Shown here in pieces: positions 36,502 to 44,600 of a DNA stretch of 64,000 nt. Within the stretch, counting starts at the first letter, position 1, and every line of letters begins with the position of its first letter. The DNA is from CAYULW01 sp964445815 (GTDB lineage Bacteria > Bacteroidota > Bacteroidia > Flavobacteriales_E > Vicingaceae). A program made the position numbers and the translations under genes. The stretch lies in assembly GCA_964445815.1 (NCBI GenBank), contig CAYULW010000003.1:124001-188000 (forward strand). Direction: 5' to 3'. The notes below the pieces were generated by a model, which ran no database searches, was not told the DNA's origin, and was given only the letters and a program-made list of their open reading frames with translations.

Positions 36502-39102
36502 ATGAAAAAGAGCGTAATTTTGCTTCCATTTCTTTTCTATTCCATATTGGGATTTGCCCAATTAACAACAGTTTTGTTTGACGAAGACTTTGAAGGTGCT
36601 ACAATTAACGTTACCACTTCAAGTGCGAATGGTGCTACTAGTTTATGGGCAGTCAATAACAATCTTAGTGCGAGTGGAGCAAAGTCTGATTCTGCCGTGG
36701 TCGTTCAGGGAGATTCTATTTTTTTAGAAACCACAACGATTAACGCAAGTTCTGCTGCGAATTTAACTTTGCAGTTTAATCATATTTGTAAGATTGATTT
36801 TTTCGATAGAGCAATTATCCAGGTTTCAAGTAATAATGGTTCATCATGGACTACTCTTACTGCCTCAGAATATAATGGTTCAGCCTTTTTAAATGCTAAT
36901 GCTTTTACCTCAATTAGTTATTCTAATTGGGATGCGGCTAATGCAACGTCTATTCCTCAAAATTCATGGTGGAAATCAGAGAGCTTTGATCTATCATCTG
37001 TTGCAAATCAATCTCAGGTAAAAGTTAGGTTTGTTTTAATTGATGCAGATAATAACGGAGCAAGAAATAATTATGGATGGTTGGTAGATGATATAAACGT
37101 TATTGGGGCAGCTTGCGAATTAGTTCCTCCAACTGTAGCATTAAGTGGAACTATATATCAGGGACAGGTGTATACTACGGGCCCATATAATATTCAAGCA
37201 GACATTACGGATGCGAGTGGTATAGCATTAGCACGAGTTATATATTCAATAAATGGGGGTATGTTAGATACAGCTATAATGTCAAATACGTCAGGAAATA
37301 TCTATTCCGGAATTATTCCGTCTGCCCAAGTTAATGACACAATTTGCTATTATATTGAGGCTATTGATGCGACAACTTGTAATAATCAAAACCGGTTACC
37401 GACTTCTGGAGGCTGTATTGAGTTTATTATTGGCAGCAATCCTCCACCTTCATGTGTTGGGACACCAGTATTTGTATATAATCACTCTGAGAGCTTTGCT
37501 GCATTTTCTCCGGGCAATGGAACAAGTACAGTAGGAACTTTAGCGAATAATTGGGAAAATGATCCGACTAATGATACACACGATTGGTGGGTGTATAATA
37601 GCAGTACGGGGTCAAATAATACCGGACCTAGTGCCGATCATAGTCCGGCTGATGCTAATTATATGTATGTTGAAGCATCGAATAGGTTTTCAAGGACAGC
37701 TTATCTTAATACACCTTGTTTTGACTTTACCAATTTAATTGCTCCGAAATTTAGTTTTTGGTATCACATGTATGGTGCTAGCATGGGAAGTTTGCATTTG
37801 GATATCTTCTTTGGAGGTCAATGGGTTCAAGATATAATGCCCGCGATTTCAGGAGATCAAGGAGATCAATGGTTGTTTAGAGAGGTTGACTTATCTGCTT
37901 ATGCGGGAAACATAATAAAGTTGCGTTTTAGAGCAAATACAGGGACTGCTTACCAAAGTGATATAGCGATTGATGATATTGAGATTACGGAGCCTCTTGC
38001 TAATGACATATTAATGGATGGGTTTGTTGGTCCAAGTCCTGCTGGCTGCAGCGGATCTGCTAATGAATTTGTGACTATAACTTTCACCAATAATGGTTCT
38101 TCTACGCAAAATACAATACCATTTGCTTATCAGGTAAATAATGGTGCTATAGTACGTGATACAGCTAGGTTTACCCTTTCTCCGGGTAATTCTGCTAATC
38201 ACACGTTTCAGCAAACTGTTAATATGCTAATGCTTGGAAATTATGTGTTTAACGCATGGTCTGAGTTACCTTTAGATGGAGATCACTCAAACGATAGTGT
38301 TTTTAATTACACAGTGAGTTCCACGTCAATTACAGTTCAATTTCCGGATACTACAGACTTTGAAGCATTTAACGTTGGAGTGCCCGGAACTTTTCTGGAG
38401 GGATGGTTAAATGACGCAACTGATCAACATGATTGGTATGTGCACACAGCAGGAACACCTTCTAATCAAACCGGTCCTATTGGTGACCATACTGCTCTCG
38501 GTTTAGGAAATTATGTGTATGTTGAAGCTACTACATTCTTTAATCAAGAGGCACGCTTGAATTCTAAGTGCTATGATTTATCGAACTTAAATGCCCCTGA
38601 GTTAAATTTTTATTACCACATGAGTGGTATTGACATGGGAGAACTTCATATTGATGTTCTTGTCAATGGCTTTTTGATTCAGGATATAATTCAGCCAATT
38701 ACGGGCAATCAGGGGGTAAGCTGGAATTTACAAACCATAGATTTAACTCCATTTAAGGGAACCGTCAAAATTATATTTAGGGGAGTTGTAGGAAATGGAT
38801 ATAGAAGTGATATTGCAATAGACGGAGTATCAATAAGAGATGCCCAGCCTGTTGGAATTGCTAATCATGAGATTCATAATACCTTTGACATTTATCCGAA
38901 CCCATTCGATCATGAGTTGAATATTTTTAGTCTCAAAAAGATGGATTTTAGAATAGTTGACATGATTGGAAAGCAAGTTAGTTTTGTGAATCACCCTGGT
39001 AATGGATCCCATCGATTTAATCTCGATGAACTTGAGGCAGGAGTGTACTTCTTAATCCCTCTTCAAGAGAACAGCAAGCCATTAAAGATGATTAAAAACT
39101 AG
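36502..39102 (+). CDS. Secreted protein with T9SS type A sorting domain, paralogue of upstream gene
   Basis: A protein of 866 residues with a signal peptide (KKSVILLPFLFYSILGFA, then QLTT). Three jelly-roll/MAM-like modules are seen: residues about 25-205 (ending GWLVDDINVIGAACELVPPT), about 325-495 (HDWWVYNSSTGSNNTGPS, IAIDDIEI) and about 625-785 (HDWYVHTAGTPSNQTGPI, IAIDGVSI). The last two are clearly related to each other, with an Ig-like stretch between. The CTD is type A: FDIYPNPFDHELNIFS, then FRIVDMIGKQVSF, then LEAGVYFLIPL and a short end KMIKN. It follows the larger paralogue on the same strand with a hairpin between them, and converges with the exosortase gene. Confidence 0.88.
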   Translation: MKKSVILLPFLFYSILGFAQLTTVLFDEDFEGATINVTTSSANGATSLWAVNNNLSASGAKSDSAVVVQGDSIFLETTTINASSAANLTLQFNHICKIDFFDRAIIQVSSNNGSSWTTLTASEYNGSAFLNANAFTSISYSNWDAANATSIPQNSWWKSESFDLSSVANQSQVKVRFVLIDADNNGARNNYGWLVDDINVIGAACELVPPTVALSGTIYQGQVYTTGPYNIQADITDASGIALARVIYSINGGMLDTAIMSNTSGNIYSGIIPSAQVNDTICYYIEAIDATTCNNQNRLPTSGGCIEFIIGSNPPPSCVGTPVFVYNHSESFAAFSPGNGTSTVGTLANNWENDPTNDTHDWWVYNSSTGSNNTGPSADHSPADANYMYVEASNRFSRTAYLNTPCFDFTNLIAPKFSFWYHMYGASMGSLHLDIFFGGQWVQDIMPAISGDQGDQWLFREVDLSAYAGNIIKLRFRANTGTAYQSDIAIDDIEITEPLANDILMDGFVGPSPAGCSGSANEFVTITFTNNGSSTQNTIPFAYQVNNGAIVRDTARFTLSPGNSANHTFQQTVNMLMLGNYVFNAWSELPLDGDHSNDSVFNYTVSSTSITVQFPDTTDFEAFNVGVPGTFLEGWLNDATDQHDWYVHTAGTPSNQTGPIGDHTALGLGNYVYVEATTFFNQEARLNSKCYDLSNLNAPELNFYYHMSGIDMGELHIDVLVNGFLIQDIIQPITGNQGVSWNLQTIDLTPFKGTVKIIFRGVVGNGYRSDIAIDGVSIRDAQPVGIANHEIHNTFDIYPNPFDHELNIFSLKKMDFRIVDMIGKQVSFVNHPGNGSHRFNLDELEAGVYFLIPLQENSKPLKMIKN

Positions 39103-39108
39103 AATGGA

Positions 39109-39654
39109 TTAAATCTTTTTCCTTTGATAAATTTTCACTCTTAAAATCCACATTACGAATACGCAGAAGTATACAAATAGGGTAAAAGTATATTTATGAT
39201 GAAAATCTAGCATTTCAGGTTTGTATAGTACAACCAGTGTCAATGCAATTACCCGTACGAGATTTAAGAGATGTATGGCTGAAACCCCTAGTAAGCTTAA
39301 GCCGACTTTCGAATACCATTTTCCTTTAAATACTGCGATAAATGTAATATAAAGTATAAAAAGGCTAATTCCATTGCATGGTGAACCAATTATTACTCCT
39401 GGTGTGTTTAAGATGCCAAAATGGAAATCATATATAGTGTTGGCAGGCAATAAATCATAACCAAATATTTTTAACAGATATTCAGATTGATCTATTATAG
39501 AGTAAATCAACATCTCATCTAAAAAGGTTTTGGGCTCTATATAAAAATCATAAAATAGAGTCAAACCAAAATAAATCAGGAGAAATTTTGATATAAAAAT
39601 TAGAGGCCCTTTATTCTGAGCCACTTGGTTTCTAAGTTGTCTTGGTTTAATCAA
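39109..39654 (-). CDS. Exosortase family protein (XrtF/XrtX-like)
   Basis: A protein of 181 residues with about five membrane helices. The three residues that define exosortases are in place: Cys93 in IIGSPCNGISLFILY, Arg134 in HLLNLVRVIALT, and His152/153 in LDFHHKYTFTLF. These transpeptidase-like membrane proteins cleave a C-terminal tripartite sorting signal, usually in species that make exopolysaccharide. The short length and overall layout resemble the Bacteroidota XrtF or XrtX groups; I cannot decide between them. The start is a TTG (39654) overlapping the glyA TGA (TTGA, four bases). A small membrane protein and a PID-CTERM-like candidate substrate lie just upstream on the same strand. 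Confidence 0.85.
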   Translation of the reverse strand: MIKPRQLRNQVAQNKGPLIFISKFLLIYFGLTLFYDFYIEPKTFLDEMLIYSIIDQSEYLLKIFGYDLLPANTIYDFHFGILNTPGVIIGSPCNGISLFILYITFIAVFKGKWYSKVGLSLLGVSAIHLLNLVRVIALTLVVLYKPEMLDFHHKYTFTLFVYFCVFVMWILRVKIYQRKKI

Positions 39655-40925
39655 GCTTTAAATAAGGGGAATTGGTTCATCAATGAATTGACCTCACTCC
39701 TAATGGCATTGAGTTTAGAATCACCTTCACTGCATTGTAATGTGCTATCTATAAGTTCAACAATGTTCTCAATTTCCGGTTCTTTCAAACCTCGTGTGGT
39801 AATCGCAGGTGTACCAATTCTGATACCGGAAGTAACAAATGGGGACTTGTCATCAAATGGTACCATATTCTTGTTCACTGTGATATCTACTAAACCCAAT
39901 AACTTTTCCGCTGCTTTTCCGGAGATATCTTTATTACGTAAATCAATTAGCATACTATGATTATCAGTACCTTGGGATATAATACCATATCCACGATTAA
40001 CCAATAAATCAGCCATTAACTTGGCATTCTTTACAACTTGAACAGTATAATCCATAAAGGAGTCATCCAATGCTTCTCCAAAGGCTACAGCTTTAGCGGC
40101 AATTACATGTTCTAAAGGTCCACCTTGTGTTCCAGGGAAGACTCCGGAATCTAAAAGAGAAGACATCATTCTTGTTTCTCCTTTTGGTGTTTTGATACCA
40201 AAAGGATTCTCAAAATCTTTACCCATTAATATAACCCCTCCTCTAGGTCCTCTGAGTGTTTTATGGGTAGTTGAAGTGACGATGTGACAATGAGGTAAGG
40301 GGTCATTTAAAATGCCCTTTGCAATAAGCCCTGCAGGATGTGATACATCTGCCAATAATAGTGCAGAAACTGAATCAGCAATATCCCTAAGTTTTATGTA
40401 ATCCCAATCTCTAGAGTAGGCAGAAGCTCCGCAAATAATCATCTTAGGTTGTACTTCTTTCGCTTTGCTAGCCACTTTATCGTAGTCAATAACACCTGAT
40501 TCTTTCTCAACACCATAGAAATGAGGTGTATACAATTTTCCTGAGTAGTTAACGGGAGATCCATGAGTCAGATGACCACCATGTGAAAGATCAAACCCGA
40601 GAATATTATCTCCAGGTTTTAAGCACGCTAACATAACTGCTGCGTTAGCTTGTGCACCTGAATGAGGCTGAACATTTGCCCATTCAGCATTAAACAATTC
40701 TTTCAATCGATTAATTGCTAACTCTTCAACTTTATCAACAACTTCACAGCCACCGTAGTACCGTTTTTTAGGTAAACCTTCAGCATATTTATTTGTGAGA
40801 ACCGATCCCATTGCAGTCATAACAGATTCACTAACATAGTTCTCTGATGCAATTAGTTCAACTCCTCTTCTTTGCCTGCTTTCCTCTTCTTTAATGAGAC
40901 TGGCTATATCTTTATCAAGAATCAT
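39651..40925 (-). CDS. glyA: Serine hydroxymethyltransferase
   Basis: A protein of 424 residues, the normal length. A PLP enzyme making glycine and 5,10-methylene-tetrahydrofolate from serine. Motifs: GVELIASENYVSESV and TNKYAEGLPKKRYYGG at the N-terminus, PHSGAQANAAV, LSHGGHLTHGSPVNYSGK, LADVSHPAGLIAKG, and the PLP lysine K222 in STTHKTLRGPRGG. It sits between the exosortase and its probable partner membrane gene, with a 4-base overlap on the exosortase side. A TAAATTTG box overlapping the upstream gene's stop could give glyA its own promoter, so it may simply drive exosortase expression. Confidence 0.95.
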   Translation of the reverse strand: MILDKDIASLIKEEESRQRRGVELIASENYVSESVMTAMGSVLTNKYAEGLPKKRYYGGCEVVDKVEELAINRLKELFNAEWANVQPHSGAQANAAVMLACLKPGDNILGFDLSHGGHLTHGSPVNYSGKLYTPHFYGVEKESGVIDYDKVASKAKEVQPKMIICGASAYSRDWDYIKLRDIADSVSALLLADVSHPAGLIAKGILNDPLPHCHIVTSTTHKTLRGPRGGVILMGKDFENPFGIKTPKGETRMMSSLLDSGVFPGTQGGPLEHVIAAKAVAFGEALDDSFMDYTVQVVKNAKLMADLLVNRGYGIISQGTDNHSMLIDLRNKDISGKAAEKLLGLVDITVNKNMVPFDDKSPFVTSGIRIGTPAITTRGLKEPEIENIVELIDSTLQCSEGDSKLNAIRSEVNSLMNQFPLFKA

Positions 40926-40938
40926 AATTTATTTTTTT

Positions 40939-40967
40939 CAAATTTAGTTAAACTTGACATTCTGCAA
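40939..40967 (-). promoter_or_regulatory. Candidate promoter for glyA-exosortase
   Basis: Read on the minus strand: TTG, an 18-base spacer, then TAAATTTG, a perfect TAnnTTTG box whose TAA is the stop codon of the preceding membrane protein gene. It lies 13 bases before the glyA ATG, so the leader would be very short. Confidence 0.45.
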
Positions 40968-41405
40968 TTGATCTTTTACAATTGGAATGGTAGAAAGCAA
41001 AAGATATATAAATGGACTGTGAAGGTATTCGATAAAGAACCTCATAGAAGGATAAATATGATCAAAATTAGAGGATAATGTCCAAAATCCGGCTAGACTC
41101 AATACAATGAGCATAATTAATGCGTACAACAAAAGTCCAATACTGAAAGCAGCCTTATCTCGAAAACTTATCTTTAAGAAGGCTAATGTTATCAAAATAA
41201 AAAGAGCAGTAGCAATAGCAGTCAAATAATATTTGAGTTGCGTTAATTGCTTGAGATCATACTCACTTAAAATATCATATAAGCGATTAAACTTGCTCGG
41301 GCTGGTATTGTTTAATACTTCATTAATGGATAAAAAAACAACTTCTCTATAATAACTTAAGATTAGTAAAAATATTAAACCGGAAATCCAATATAATATC
41401 CTCAT
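40944..41405 (-). CDS. Exosortase-associated small membrane protein
   Basis: A protein of 153 residues with about four membrane helices (ILYWISGLIFLLILSYY, YLTAIATALFILITLAFL, AFSIGLLLYALIMLIVLSLAGF, PFIYLLLSTIPIV). The ending MRFFIEYLHSPFIYLLLS resembles the flavobacterial exosortase-associated membrane protein family as I recall it. Its function is unknown, but it is normally found next to XrtF-type exosortases. Here glyA separates the two. Its ATG directly follows the T tract of a terminator that ends the upstream PID-CTERM-like gene, so it would be expressed only by read-through. Confidence 0.65.
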   Translation of the reverse strand: MRILYWISGLIFLLILSYYREVVFLSINEVLNNTSPSKFNRLYDILSEYDLKQLTQLKYYLTAIATALFILITLAFLKISFRDKAAFSIGLLLYALIMLIVLSLAGFWTLSSNFDHIYPSMRFFIEYLHSPFIYLLLSTIPIVKDQLQNVKFN

Positions 41406-41431
41406 AAAAAAAAGACCGATTAATCGGTCTT
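41406..41431 (-). terminator. Rho-independent terminator embedded in a stop codon and abutting a start codon
   Basis: On the minus strand, AAGACCGATTAATCGGTCTT is a perfect 20-bp palindrome (8-bp stem, TTAA loop) followed by six more T, then ATG. The left arm encodes the last codons of the PID-CTERM-like gene (Lys-Thr-Asp), the stop codon TAA lies in the loop region, and the T tract ends on the next gene's start codon. Confidence 0.85.
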
Positions 41432-41632
41432 AGTTTCATCATCTTTTGACATGTCATATATCTTTTTCCCACCATAGGCAGCTCCTGCCGCCAATAAGAT
41501 GCTGAGTCCACCGTCTATTGGTATTCCCATCGGTTCATCTTGACCTCCTCCTGGACCCGGTGGTTGAGCCTTCATTTCTAAAGCAAATAAAACTGAGAAA
41601 CCTATTAATAATATACTTACTGCTTTTTTCAT
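41420..41632 (-). CDS. Tiny secreted protein with PID-CTERM-like exosortase sorting tail
   Basis: A protein of 70 residues. Residues 1-22 are a signal peptide (KKAVSILLIGFSVLFALEMKA). A Pro/Gly-rich stretch follows (QPPGPGGGQDEP), then IPIDGGLSILLAAGAAYGG with PID at residues 38-40, a short hydrophobic segment, basic KK at 56-57 and a charged tail. This order (short motif, hydrophobic helix, basic residues) is the tripartite pattern of exosortase substrates, and the PID variant matches a Bacteroidota sorting tail I know as PID-CTERM. If cut at PID, the mature chain would be only about 15 residues. Two genes of an exosortase system follow on the same strand. What it does is unknown. Confidence 0.7.
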   Translation of the reverse strand: MKKAVSILLIGFSVLFALEMKAQPPGPGGGQDEPMGIPIDGGLSILLAAGAAYGGKKIYDMSKDDETKTD

Positions 41633-41671
41633 TTTGATATCTTAAATTAAAAAAGAAATTATTGGTTTTGA

Positions 41672-44600
41672 TTAAAGTGAAATGGTTTTACTAATTACTT
41701 GATCATTTGATTTTATCTGAATCAAATATATACCGGATAATTCGTTCAAGCCATCAAGTTTATAATTGCCAGCACCATTCACACCTATTCTATTAGGTGA
41801 TACAATCAATTGGCCATTCGTGTTGTAAATACTGATTTCCAACTGTTGATTATCATTATTTGTAAACTCATAATCGATATACCAATTACCGAAAGAACTT
41901 CTTAGACTTATGTGATCCTTAATGTTTTGCACGATGGACTGATTATCCATAAGCTTTTCACACTCTGTTAAGGAATTGCTGAATAATAAGTCAAATCTCG
42001 GATGTGTTCCCGCAGAGGTATAAAAAACATAATTAGGCTCAACACTTAAATCGATAGCTTTCTTTTCTGCATTATCATATAAATAAACACAGTTATAATT
42101 ATCGTATACTGAGCTTATATTTTCTCCATTTATAGAGTATTGGCCATCTGTACCAGCGTATACTTCTATAGCTATTTTGTGACTCTCATCCCAAGCATTT
42201 AAGGAGTTAATCATAAGGTTTTTATCAGTTTGATTAAGCTTAGCATATATACCAGGAACCTCTTTTACAGGACTAGCCAAGTACCACGCATCATTCTCAT
42301 CTAAACCATTAGATGCCATAGGGTCAAAGCGTACTTTCAATAGATTCGCATAATTGTTTTCAAGGCTTTGAAGCTCTAAGGTAAACTCTTCAACAGCTCT
42401 TCTTCTCAAGAATGAAGGACTGTTCGAGTTCAATTTATCAGCTTCATCAAATGTTAAATTAACTGATCCTGCTGTAGACTTGGTAACCCAAAATGCTTGT
42501 TCTGGTGCAATTGGATCAGCACTTGTAAGCGCTTCATATCGAGCATTTATTGTACTGAAAATATAATAAGTAGAACTAAGACCAGTTGAAGTCAGCGCAC
42601 CGAAATCAATGAAACTGTGGTAAGGATTACCAACTAAATTCCAACCTGAATCTACCTGAACTGTAATTGAACCAGAAGTAGGCACACCAACAAAGTCTAT
42701 TGCCGTATCGGTAATAGTAGGTTGACTAACGTCTAAATAGACATCATAACCAACACCTTGAGATAGGGCAGAAGCAGTAGTTGTCAAAGGTACATTGGCA
42801 TCTGTAGGAGAATCCCATCTAGAAACAGATCTAAATACACTTCCACCACTTCCTAAAACATCCGCATCATTACCACCAACACCACTTAAATAAAGATCAT
42901 CATCTAGATCAGCAACTGTGGCGCTAGTAGTAGGAGCAGATAGATTTGAATAACGTGAACTTCCTGCTCTGATAAATCTTCTTACCGTAAAATTACCTGT
43001 AAACGCATTAGACATTGATTGCAGTATTTGAGAAGTAGCAGATGCAGTAGAATAAAGAACTACACTATCTGTGCCAGTAACATCCATGCCACCAGAACTA
43101 ACTTGCAGATTGTTTTGAACCGCCCAACCACCGGATTGAACGTTTAATCCTGAATTATTATTAACGGTTAAATTATAGAACTCGAATATACTTGATGAAG
43201 TGCTATTAAATGACTGTGAACCCGAGGCGTTTACCGCTTCTATTGTTCCTGTAGCTGAACTAAAAGTTCCTTGGACTGTCATGTTTCCATGAATACTCAA
43301 TGTCTCATTTGAACTAAACGTAAGACTTCCACTTGAGCCAATAGTTAAATCTGAAATACTTTGATTGCCACTTATGGTAACTGCATGATTTATAATCGCA
43401 TTTTCAGTAGAACCAGGAATACAATTACAGTTCCATGTTGATACAGAATTCCAATCTCCAGCCTGAGCAGAAGTCTCATCAACTGCTTCAGCTAATGTAA
43501 AGTAATCACCATCTGTTAATGATACTCCTGTAAACGAAATTGAGTTATTTGATGCATTATAACTTAAACCAGTTGTATGAATTGTTGCACCTGATGAGAA
43601 ATCTCCATCACTATCAATGATTAATATATAATCTGATATTGCTGCAAATCCATTCGCACCAAGGAAAAACTCCATACTAATGGTACCCGGAGAACCTGTA
43701 ACATCTGCTCTCCACACTCTATCCCAATGTTCAGTAATGTTACTTGCAGCAGACGCAGAAGTTGTAAACCCGGAACCATCATTCCCAACTAAAACATACT
43801 CACCATTGCTTAAAGCGGAAGCATTGCTGATTTCTAGGGAATCAATATGACTTCTCGCCTCTGTATGACTTCCATCCGATTCTTGACCAATACCAAATAC
43901 GCCGTTACCATGAGTTGATTTATAATTGAATAAATTTTGTTCTGCCGTTAAATCATATTTTGATGCTAAATAGTTAGCCACAATCTTTCGTTGGGCGGAA
44001 TTAAGCAATTCATTGTAAACGATAATTTCAGCCATTTCTCCATTGAAATAGTACTGGTATGACCCATTTAAAAATCGAGCCCCAACGGTATTGTTTGTAT
44101 TTGAAATAAATCCTGTACGGTTTCCGGAAGAAGTTCCATTATTACTATACAAAGAGATAGCCGTAGAGGAAACAGCCTCAGAGCTAGTGTACATATAAGA
44201 CAAAGCATAACTTTGAGGGCTACCTTTGGCAACAAATCCACCCGGATATTCTGCTCTCATTGTACCATTATTAAAACTGATATGATGGTTATCTGTGGCT
44301 ACAACACTTTGAAGAGAAGAACTTGAAGGATTTACCACGGCAAAAATAGTTGCAGCTGTTGCAGTATTTTCAAAAGCATGCTCAAGATAATCATCTGTAC
44401 CGTCAAAGCTGATTGCAGGTAAACCATTAACTTGATTGGTTAGATAGGTGGGTTGATTTGATGCGGTAGCTTGGTCAGCATCAATTTGATTACCAGAAAC
44501 ATCAGTCCAAGAACTCACAGGATCACTATTGGTCAAATTTAATTGTGAAGCATCTAACCAAATGTCCATATTACTAGTGCCTCCAACACCACCAGGTCCG

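Noticed and set aside
39625..39960. 111-residue plus-strand ORF antisense to glyA
   Set aside because: No recognisable protein features; glyA on the other strand has all its catalytic motifs.
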